Source of the DNA: Clusia tigrina
Taxonomy: Eukaryota > Arthropoda > Insecta > Diptera > Clusiidae
Length of the DNA: 64,000 nucleotides
NCBI GenBank assembly: GCA_920105625.2
Contig: OV050033.1
Coordinates: 96,846,280-96,910,279, forward strand
Direction of reading: 5' to 3'
A program made the translations under genes and the position numbers. Under the pieces are notes generated by a model. The model saw only the letters and a program-made list of their open reading frames with translations, ran no database searches and was not told the origin of the DNA. Of the stretch, positions 1 to 10,386 are shown in pieces (within the stretch, counting starts at the first letter, position 1; each line of letters opens with the position of its first letter).

Positions 1-196
1 ACTTGAAACTTTGTAACACTAAAGTACGCGAGCCTCTTGTCAATTTAAGCTATCGCTCAAAGCTATGCTACCCTTGATTCCCAAATCAAACACTGATAAA
101 ACTTCAAGTGGCCCTAACTTCTATACGGTACGTCCTACACCTATCAAAGTTTGCAACATACAAATGCTTGTAACTTTTTACTGGAGCGTCATAAAA
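1..196 (+). repeat. Class alpha satellite monomer (reference copy for numbering)
   Basis: This first monomer is a clean alpha copy and defines the numbering used throughout. Its diagnostic bases are C19, T25 and G28 (cactaaagtacgcgag), then C56, A61, T66 and T78 (cgctcaaagctatgctac followed by gattccc), G108 (caagtgg), C140 and C141 (acacct), T150 and G153 (gtttgc). It carries 6 CpG sites; from its 48 C and 27 G, about 6.6 are expected. Two GTAC sites occur, one at 24-27 and one inside the nearly invariant block around 121-137. The strand shown is C-rich relative to G. The start is arbitrary because the array is circularly permutable. Confidence 0.95.
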
Positions 197-3100
197 CCTT
201 GAAATTTTGTAACACTAAAGTACGCGAGCCTCTTGTCAATTTAAGCTATCGCTCAAAGCTACGCTACCCTTGAGTCCCAAATCAAACACTGACAAAGCTT
301 CAAGTGGCCCTAGCTTCTATACGGTACGTCCTACAATTATCAAAGTTGGCAACATACAAATGCTTGTAACTTTTTACTGGAGCGTAAAAAAAACTTGAAA
401 CTTTGTAACACTAAAGTACGCGAGCCTCTTGTCAATTTAAGCTATCGTTCAAGGCTACGCTACCCTTGAGTCCCAAATCAAACACTGATAAAGCTTCAAT
501 TGGCCCAAACTTCTATACGGTACGTCCTACAATTATCAAAGTTTGCAACATACAAATGCTTGTAACTTTTTACTGGAGCGTAAAAAAAACTTGAAACTTT
601 GTAACACTAAAGTACGCGAGCCTCTTGTCAATTTAAGCTATCGCTCAAAGCTATGCTACCCTTGATTCCAAAATCAAACACTGATAAAACTTCAAGTGGC
701 CCTAACTTCTATACGGTACGTCCTACACCTATCAAAGTTTGCAACATACAAATGCTTGTAACTTTTTACTGGAGCGTCATAAAACCTTGATATTTTGTAA
801 CAATAAAGCACTCGAGCCTCTTGTCAATTTAAGCTATCGTTCAAGGCTACGCTACCCTTGAGTCCCAAATCAAACACTGATAAAACTTCAAATGGCCCTA
901 GCTTCTATACGGTACGTCCTACAATTATCAAAGTTTGCAACATAGAAATGCTTGTAACTTTTTACTGGAGCGTAAAAAAAACTTGAAACTTTGTAACAAT
1001 AAAGTACTCGAGCCTCTTGTCAATTTAAGCTATCGCTCAAAGCTATGATACCCTTGATTCCCAAATCAAACACTGATAAAACTTCAAGTGGCCCTAACTT
1101 CTATACGGTACGTCCTACACCTATCAAAGCTTCCAACATACAAATGCTTGTAACTTTTTACTGGAGCGTCATAAAACCTTGATATTTTGTAACAATAAAG
1201 CACTCGAGCCTCTTGTCAATTTAAGCTATCGTTCAAGGCTACGCTACCCTTGAGTCCCAAATCAAACACTGATAAAACTTCAAATGGCCCTAGCTTCTAT
1301 ACGGTACGTCCTACAATTATCAAAGTTTGCAACATACAAATGCTTGTAACTTTTTACTGGAGCGTAAAAAAAACTTGAAACTTTGTAACACTAAATTACG
1401 CGAGCCTCTTGTCAATTTAAGCTATCGCTCAAAGCTATGCTACCCTTGATTCCCAAATCAAACACTGATAAAACTTCAAGTGGCCCTAACTTCTATACGG
1501 TACGTCCTACACCTATCAAAGTTTGCAACATACAAATGCTTGAAACTTTTTACTGGAGCGTCATAAAACCTTGACATTTTGTAACAATAAAGCACTCGAG
1601 CCTCTTGTCAATTTAAGCTATCGTTCAAGGCTACGCTACCCTTGAGTCCCAAATCAAACACTGATAAAACTTCAAGTGGCCCTAACTTCTATACGGTACG
1701 TCCTACACCTATCAAAGTTTGCAACATACAAATGCTTGTAACTTTTTACTGGAGCGTCATAAAACCTTGATATTTTGTAACAATAAAGCACTCCAGCCTC
1801 TTGTCAATTTAAGCTATCGTTCAAGGCTACGCTACCCTTGAGTCCCAAATCAAACACTGATAAAACTTCAAATGGCCCTAGTTTCTATACGGTACGTCCT
1901 ACAATTATCAAAGTTTGCAACATAGAAATGCTTGTAACTTTTTACTGGAGCGTCATAAAACCTTGAAATTTTGTAACACTAAAGTACGCGAGCCTCTTGT
2001 CAATTTAAGCTATCGCTCAAAGCTATGCTACCCTTGATTCCCAAATCAAACACTGATAAAACTTCAAGTGGCCCTAACTTCTATACGGTACGTCCTACAC
2101 CTATCAAAGTTTGCAACATACAAATGCTTGTAACTTTTACTGGAGCGTCATAAAACCTTGATATTTTGTAACAATAAAGCACTCGAGCCTCTTGTCAATT
2201 TAAGCTATCGTTCAAGGCTACGCTACCCTTGAGTCCCAAATCAAACACTGATAAAACTTCAAATGGCCCTAGCTTCTATACGGTACGTCCTACAATTATC
2301 AAAGTTTGCAACATACAAATGCTTGTAACTTTTTACTGGAGCGTAAAAAAAACTTGAAACTTTGTAACACTAAAGTACGCGAGGCTCTTGTCAATTTAAG
2401 CTATCGTTCAAGGCTACGCTACCCTTGAGTCCCAAATCAAACACTGATAAAACTTCAAATGGCCCTAGCTTCTATACGGTACGTCCTACAATTATAAAAG
2501 TTTGCAACATACAAATGCTTGTAACTTTTTACTGGAGCGTAAAAAAAACTTGAAACTTTGTAACACTAAAGTACGCGAGCCTCTTGTCAATTTAAGCTAT
2601 CGCTCAAAGCTATGCTACCCTTGATTCCAAAATCAAACACTGATAAAACTTCAACTGGCCCTAACTTCTATACGGTACGTCCTACACCTATCAAAGTTTG
2701 CAACATACAAATGCTTGTAACTTTTTACTGGAGCGTCATAAAACCTTGATATTTTGTAACAATAAAGCACTCGAGCCTCTTGTCAATTTAAGCTATCGTT
2801 CAAGGCTACGCTACCCTTGAGTCCCAAATCAAACACTGATAAAACTTCAAATGGCCCTAGCTTCTATACGGTACGTCCTTCAATTATCAAAGTTTGCAAC
2901 ATAGAAATGCTTGTAACTTTTTACTGGAGCGTAAAAAAAACTTGAAACTTTGTAACAATAAAGTACTCGAGCCTCTTGTCAATTTAAGCTATCGCTCAAA
3001 GCTATGATACCCTTGAGTCCAAATCAATCACTGATAAAACTTCAAGTGGCCCTAACTTCTATACGGTACGTCCTACACCTATCAAAGCTTCCAACATACA

Positions 3101-5682
3101 AATGCTTGTAACTTTTTACTGGAGCGTCATAAAACCTTGATATTTTGTAACAATAAAGCACTCGAGCCTCTTGTCAATTTAAGCTATCGTTCAAGGCTAC
3201 GCTACCCTTGAGTCCCAAATCAATCACTGATAAAACTTCAAATGGCCCTAGCTTCTATACGGTACGTCCTACAATTATCAAAGTTTGCAACATAGAAATG
3301 CTTGTAACTTTTTACTGGAGCGTCATAAAACCTTGAAATTTTGTAACACTAAAGTACGCGAGCCTCTTGTCAATTTAAGCTATCGCTCAAAGCTATGCTA
3401 CCCTTGATTCCCAAATCAAACACTGATAAAACTTCAAGTGGCCCTAACTTCTATACGGTACGTCCTACACCTATCAAAGTTTGCAACATACAAATGCTTG
3501 TAACTTTTTACTGGAGCGTCATAAAACCTTGATATTTTGTAACAATAAAGCACTCGAGCCTCTTGTCAATTTAAGCTATCGTTCAAGGCTACGCTACCCT
3601 TGAGTCCCAAATCAAACACTGATAAAACTTCAAGTGGCCCTAACTTCTATACGGTACGTCCTACAATTATCAAAGTTTGCAACATACAAATGCTTGTAAC
3701 TTTTTACTGGAGCGTAACAAAAACTTGAAACTTTGTAACACTAAAGTACGCGAGCCTCTTGTCAATTTAAGCTATCGCTCAAAGCTACGCTACCCTTGAG
3801 TCCCAAATCAAACACTGATAAAACTTCAAGTGGCCCTAACTTCTATACGGTACGTCCTACACCTATCAAAGTTTGCAACATACAAATGCTTGTAACTTTT
3901 TACTGGAGCGTCATAAAACCATGATATTTTGTAACAATAAAGCACTCGAGCCTCTTGTCAATTTAAGCTATCGTTCAAGGCTACGCTACCCTTGAGTCCC
4001 AAATCAAACACTGATAAAACTTCAAATGGCCCTAGCTTCTATACGGTACGTCCTACAATTATCAAAGTTTGCAACATACAAATGCTTGTAACTTTTTACT
4101 GGAGCGTAAAAAAAACTTGAAACTTTGTAACACTAAAGTACGCGAGCCTCTTGTCAATTTAAGCTATCGCTCAAAGCTATGCTACCCTTGATTCCCAAAT
4201 CAAACACTGATAAAACTTCAAGTGGCCCTAACTTCTATACGGTACGTCCTACACCTATCAAAGTTTGCAACATACAAATGCTTGTAACTTTTTACTGGAG
4301 CGTCATAAAACCTTGAAATTTTGTAACACTAAAGTACGCGAGCCTCTTGTCAATTTAAGCTATCGCTCAAAGCTACGCTACCCTTGAGTCCCAAATCAAA
4401 CACTGACAAAGCTTCAAGTGGCCCTAACTTCTATACGGTACGTCCTACAATTATCAATGTTTGCAACATACAAATGCTTGTAACTTTTTACTGGAGCGTC
4501 ATAAAACCTTGATATTTTGTAACAATAAAGCACTCGAGCCTCTTGTCAATTTAAGCTATCGTTCAAGGCTACGCTACCCTTGAGTCCCAAATCAAACACT
4601 GATAAAACTTCAAATGGCCCTAGCTTCTATACGGTACGTCCTACAATTATCAAAGTTGGCAACATACAAATGCTTGTAACTTTTTACTGGAGCGTAAACA
4701 AAACTTGAAACTTTGTAACACTAAAGTACGCGAGCCTCTTGTCAATTTAAGCTATCGTTCAAGGCTACGCTACCCTTGAGTCCCAAATCAAACACTGATA
4801 AAACTTCAAATGGCCCTAGCTTCTATACGGTACGTCCTACAATTATCAAAGTTTGCAACATAGAAATGCTTGTAACTTTTTACTGGAGCGTCATAAAACC
4901 TTGAAATTTTGTAACACTAAAGTACGCGAGCCTCTTGTCAATTTAAGCTATCGCTCAAAGCTATGCTACCCTTGATTCCCAAATCAAACACTGATAAAAC
5001 TTCAAGTGGCCCTAACTTCTATACGGTACGTCCTACACCTATCAAAGCTTCCAACATACAAATGCTTGTAACTTTTTACTGGAGCGTAAAAAAAACTTGA
5101 AACTTTGTAACACTAAAGTACGCGAGCCTCTTGTCAATTTAAGCTATCGCTCAAAGCTATGCTACCCTTGATTCCCAAATCAAACACTGATAAAACTTCA
5201 AGTGGCCCTAACTTCTATACGGTACGTCCTACACCTATCAAAGTTTGCAACATACAAATGCTTGTAACTTTTTACTGGAGCGTCATAAAACCTTGAAATT
5301 TTGTAACACTAAAGTACGCGAGCCTCTTGTCAATTTAAGCTATCGCTCAAAGCTATGCTACCCTTGATTCCCAAATCAAACACTGATAAAACTTCAAGTG
5401 GCCCTAACTTCTATACGGTACGTCCTACACCTATCAAAGTTTGCAACATACAAATGCTTGTAACTTTTTACTGGAGCGTCATAAAACCTTGAAATTTTGT
5501 AACACTAAAGTACGCGAGCCTCTTGTCAATTTAAGCTATCGCTCAAAGCTATGCTACCCTTGATTCCCAAGTCAAACACTGATAAAACTTCAAATGGCCC
5601 TAGCTTCTATACGGTACGTCCTACAATTATCAAAGTTTGCAACATACAAATGCTTGTAACTTTTTACTGGAGCGTCATAAAA
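1..5682. repeat. Heterogeneous left segment with weak 10-monomer periodicity
   Basis: Twenty-nine monomers of mixed type occur here. A-junction alpha copies and gatatt-junction beta copies (caaatggccctagc, acaatt) follow one another irregularly. A partial higher-order repeat is visible: the rare gattccaaaatc occurs at about 661 and 2620, 1959 bp apart (10 monomers minus a 1-bp deletion). Each is followed by the same order of monomers, including one with gctatgatac. A private variant, catagaaatg, recurs at 941, 1921, 2900, 3291 and 4859, at spacings of 5, 5, 2 and 8 monomers. The spacing is uneven, so this is an older or more scrambled part of the array than the segments to its right. Confidence 0.8.
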
Positions 5683-6662
5683 CCTTGATATTTTGTAACA
5701 ATAAAGTACTCGCGCCTCTTGTCAATTTAAGCTATCGTTCAAGGCTACGCTACCCTTGAGTCCCAAATCAAACACTGATAAAACTTCAAATGGCCCTAGC
5801 TTCTATACGGTACGTCCTACAATTATCAAAGTTTGCAACATACAAATGCTTGTAACTTTTTACTGGAGCGTCATAAAACCTTGAAATTTTGTAACACTAA
5901 AGTACGCGAGCCTCTTGTCAATTTAAGCTATCGCTCAAAGCTATGCTACCCTTGATTCCTAAATCAAACACTGATAAAACTTCAAGTGGCCCTAACTTCT
6001 ATACGGTACGTCCTAAACCTATCAAAGCTTCCAACATACAAATGCTTTGAACTTTTTACTGGAGCGTCATTAAACCTTGAAATTTTGTAACAATAAAGTA
6101 CTCGCGCCTCTTGTCAATTTAAGCTATAGCTCAAAGCTATGCTACCCTTGAGTCCCAAATCAAACACTGACAAAGCTTCAAATGGCCCAAACTTCTATAC
6201 GGTACGTCCTACAATTATCAAAGTTTGCAACATACAAATGCTTGTAACTTTTTACTGGAGCGTAAAAAAAACTTGAAACTTTGTAACAATAAAGTACTCG
6301 AGCCTCTTGTCAATTTAAGCTATCGCTCAAAGCTATGCTACCCTTGATTCCCAAATCAAACACTGATAAAACTTCAAGTGGCCCTAACTTCTATACGGTA
6401 CGTCCTACACCTATCAAAGCTTCCAACATACAAATGCTTTGAACTTTTTACTGGAGCGTCATAAAACCTTGAAACTTTGTAACACTAAAGTACGCGAGCC
6501 TCTTGTCAATTTAAGCTATCGCTCAAAGCTATGCTACCCTTGATTCCCAAATCAAACACTGATAAAACTTCAAGTGGCCCTAACTTTTATACGGTACGTC
6601 CTACAATTATCAAAGTTTGCAACATACAAATGCTTGCAACTTTTTACTGGAGCGTCATAAAA
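5683..6662. repeat. Five-monomer cassette, copy 1
   Basis: The order is: beta-like with tactcgcg and caaatggccctagc; alpha with gcttcc and a ctttgaac end; the special tatagctc / gcttcaaatggcccaaac monomer; the A-junction tactcgag monomer; then an alpha with a gaaactttg junction and acaatt. The distance from tactcgcg (5707) to the special gcttca (6175) is 468 bp, exactly as in the other three copies. In this copy the special monomer has cattaaacc at its junction and the second monomer has aaacct for acacct, so it is the most diverged of the four by eye. Confidence 0.85.
6271..6466 (+). repeat. Sub-variant monomer: A-junction, tactcgag, gcttcc and ctttgaac
   Basis: This monomer begins after a run of eight A (gcgtaaaaaaaacttg) in place of gcgtcataaaaccttg. 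It has an intermediate first part (aataaagtactcgag), an alpha middle, and two derived sites near its end: gcttcc at 149-154 and tgctttgaac at 165-174. The ctttgaac variant is restricted to roughly 6.0-37.2 kb of the window. The same combination follows the special monomers at 6075, 8035, 9211, 11561, 13717, 17245, 20381 and 24105 (in two of these the end reads tgttttgaac), so it marks a fixed slot in the higher-order repeat. Confidence 0.85.
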
Positions 6663-8034
6663 TCTTGATATTTTGTAACAATAAAGCACTCGAGCCTCTT
6701 GTCAATTTAAGCTATCGTTCAAGGCTACGCTACCCTTGAGTCCCAAATCAAACACTGATAAAACTTCAAGTGGCCCTAACGTCTATACGGTACGTCCTAC
6801 ACCTATCAAAGTTTGCAACATACAAATGCTTGTAACTTTTTACTGGAGCGTCATAAAACCTTCATATTTTGTAACAATAAAGCACTCGAGCCTCTTGTCA
6901 ATTTAAGCTATCGTTCAAGGCTACGCTACCCTTGAGTCCCAAATCAAACACTGATAAAACTTCCAGTGGCCCTAACTTCTATACGGTACGTCCTACACCT
7001 ATCAAAGTTTGCAACATACAAATGCTTGTAACTTTTTACTGGAGCGTCATAAAACCTTGATATTTTGTAACAATAAAGCACTCGAGCCTCTTGTCAATTT
7101 AAGCTATCGTTCAAGGCTACGCTACCCTTGAGTCCCAAATCAAACACTGATAAAACTTCAAATGGCCCTAACTTCTATATGGTACGTCCTACACCTATCA
7201 AAGTTTGCAACATACAAATGCTTGTAACTTTTTACTGGAGCGTCATAAAACCTTGATATTTTGTAACACTAAAGTACGCGAGCCTCTTGTCAATTTAAGC
7301 TATCGCTCAAAGCTATGCTACCCTTGATTCCCAAATCAAACACTGATAAAACTTCAAGTGGCCCTAACTTCTGTACGGTACGTCCTACAATTATCAAAGT
7401 TTGCAACATACAAATGCTTGTAACTTTTTACTGTAGCGTCATAAAACCTTGATATTTTGTAACAATAAAGCACTCGAGCCTCTTGTCAATTTAAGCTATC
7501 GTTCAAGGCTACTCTACCCTTGAGTCCCAAATCAAACACTGATAAAACTTCAAGTGGCCCTAACTTCTATACGGTACGTCCTACACCTATCAAAGTTTGC
7601 AACATACAAATGCTTGTAACTTTTTACTGGAGCGTCATAAAACCTTGATATTTTGTAACAATAAAGCACTCGAGCCTCTTGTCAATTTAAGCTATCGTTC
7701 AAGGCTACGCTACCCTTGAGTCCCAAATCAAACACTGATAAAACTTCAAGTGGCCCTAACTTCTGTACGGTACGTCCTACACCTATCAAAGCTTCCAACA
7801 TACAAATGCTTTGAACTTTTTACTGGAGCGTCATAAAACCTTGAAACTTTGTAACACTAAAGTACGCGAGCCTCTTGTCAATTTAAGCTATCGCTCAAAG
7901 CTATGCTACCCTTGATTCCCAAATCAAACACTGATAAAACTTCAAGTGGCCCTAACTTCTATACGGTACGTCCTACAATTATCAAAGTTTGCAACATACA
8001 AATGCTTGTAACTTTTTACTGGAGCGTCATAAAA

Positions 8035-10386
8035 CCTTGATATTTTGTAACAATAAAGCACTCGAGCCTCTTGTCAATTTAAGCTATCGTTCAAGGCTAC
8101 GCTACCCTTGAGTCCCAAATCAAACACTGACAAAGCTTCAAATGGCCCAAACTTCTATACGGTACGTCCTACAATTATCAAAGTTTGCAACATACAAATG
8201 CTTGTAACTTTTTACTGGAGCGTAAAAAAAACTTGAAACTTTGTAACAATAAAGTACTCGAGCCTCTTGTCAATTTAAGCTATCGCTCAAAGCTATGCTA
8301 CCCTTGATTCCCAAATCAAACACTGATAAAACTTCAAGTGGCCCTAACTTCTATACGGTACGTCCTACACTTATCAAAGCTTCCAACATACAAATGTTTT
8401 GAACTTTTTACTGGAGCGTCATAAAACCTTGAAACTTTGTAACACTAAAGTACGCGAGCCTCTTGTCAATTTAAGCTATCGCTCAAAGCTATGCTACCCT
8501 TGATTCCCAAATCAAACACTGATAAAACTTCAAGTGGCCCTAACTTCTATATGGTACGTCCTACAATTATCAAAGTTTGCAACATACAAATGCTTGTAAC
8601 CTTTTACTGGAGCGTCATAAAACCTTGATATTTTGTAACAATAAAGCACTCGAGCCTCTTGTCAATTTAAGCTATCGTTCAAGGCTACGCTACCCTTGAG
8701 TCCCAAATCAAACACTGATAAAACTTCAAGTGGCCCTAACTTCTATACGGTACGTCCTACACCTATCAAAGTTTGCAACATACAAATGCTTGTAACTTTT
8801 TACTGGAGCGTCATAAAACCTTGATATTTTGTAACAATAAAGCACTCGAGCCTCTTGTCAATTTAAGCTATCGTTCAAGGCTACGCTACCCTTGAGTCCC
8901 AAATCAAACACTGATAAAACTTCAAATGGCCCTAACTTCTATACGGTACGTCCTACACCTATCAAAGTTTGCAACATACAAATGCTTGTAACTTTTTACT
9001 GGAGCGTCATAAAACCTTGATATTTTGTAACACTAAAGTACGCGAGCCTCTTGTCAATTTAAGCTATCGCTCAAAGCTATGCTACCCTTGATTCCCAAAT
9101 CAAACACTGATAAAACTTCAAGTGGCCCTAACTTCTATACGGTACGTCCTACAATTATCAAAGTTTGCAACATACAAATGCTTGTAACTTTTTACTGGAG
9201 CGTCATAAAACCTTGATATTTTGTAACAATAAAGTACTCGAGCCTCTTGTCAATTTAAGCTATCGTTCAAGGCTACGCTACCCTTGAGTCCCAAATCAAA
9301 CACTGACAAAGCTTCAAATGGCCCAAACTTCTATACGGTACGTCCTACAATTATCAAAGTTTGCAACATACAAATGCTTGTAACTTTTTACTGGAGCGTA
9401 AAAAAAACTTGAAACTTTGTAACAATAAAGTACTCGAGCCTCTTGTCAATTTAAGCTATCGCTCAAAGCTATGCTACCCTTGATTCCCAAATCAAACACT
9501 GATAAAACTTCAAGTGGCCCTAACTTCTATACGGTACGTCCTACACTTATCAAAGCTTCCAACATACAAATGTTTTGAACTTTTTACTGGAGCGTCATAA
9601 AACCTTGAAACTTTGTAACACTAAAGTACGCGAGCCTCTTGTCAATTTAAGCTATCGCTCAAAGCTATGCTACCCTTGATTCCCAAATCAAACACTGATA
9701 AAACTTCAAGTGGCCCTAACTTCTATATGGTACGTCCTACAATTATCAAAGTTTGCAACATACAAATGCTTGTAACTTTTTACTGGAGCGTCATAAAACC
9801 TTGATATTTTGTAACAATAAAGCACTCGAGCCTCTTGTCAATTTAAGCTATCGTTCAAGGCTACGCTACCCTTGAGTCCCAAATCAAACACTGATAAAAC
9901 TTCAAGTGGCCCTAACTTCTATACGGTACGTCCTACACCTATCAAAGTTTGCAACATACAAATGCTTGTAACTTTTTACTGGAGCGTCATAAAACCTTGA
10001 TATTTTGTAACAATAAAGCACTCGAGCCTCTTGTCAATTTAAGCTATCGTTCAAGGCTACGCTACCCTTGAGTCCCAAATCAAACACTAATAAAACTTCA
10101 AGTGGCCTTAACTTCTATACGGTACGTCCTACACCTATCAAAGTTTGCAACATACAAATGCTTGTAACTTTTTACTGGAGCGTCATAAAACCTTGATATT
10201 TTGTGACAATAAAGCACTCGAGCCTCTTGTCAATTTAAGCTATCGTTCAAGGCTACGCTACCCTTGAGTCCCAAATCAAACACTGATAAAACTTCAAATG
10301 GCCCTAACTTCTATACGGTACGTCCTACACCTATCAAAGTTTGCAACATACAAATGCTTGTAACTTTTTACTGGAGCGTAAAAAAA
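8035..10386. repeat. Six-monomer (1176 bp) tandem duplication
   Basis: Two adjacent six-monomer blocks, 8035-9210 and 9211-10386, share rare variants exactly 1176 bp apart. The special gcttcaaatggcccaaac monomer is at 8135 and 9311, the unusual caaatgtttt is at 8391 and 9567, and atatggtacg occurs in the next monomer of each block. The blocks differ in their later monomers: in the second, a cactaat / gccttaac beta copy is present and the alpha slot is lost. This is a truncated form of the longer 10-12 monomer unit seen on either side, so it most likely arose by unequal exchange that shortened the unit before duplicating it. Confidence 0.8.
8623..8818 (+). repeat. Class beta satellite monomer (clean reference copy)
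   Basis: This copy shows the full beta combination: junction cataaaaccttgatatt, then A19, C25 and T28 (aataaagcactcgag, which creates a CTCGAG palindrome), T56, G61, C66 and G78 (cgttcaaggctacgctac followed by gagtccc). The second half is shared with class alpha (caagtgg, acacct, gtttgc). Beta and alpha therefore differ mainly in the first 80 bp, while the second half carries independently assorting variants. Beta monomers often occur in runs of two or three between alpha monomers and do not strictly alternate with them. Confidence 0.93.

Noticed and set aside
160..174. Hairpin acaa-atgc-ttgt as a regulatory or terminator stem
   Set aside because: The stem is only 4 bp, present in every monomer, and has no transcription unit next to it.
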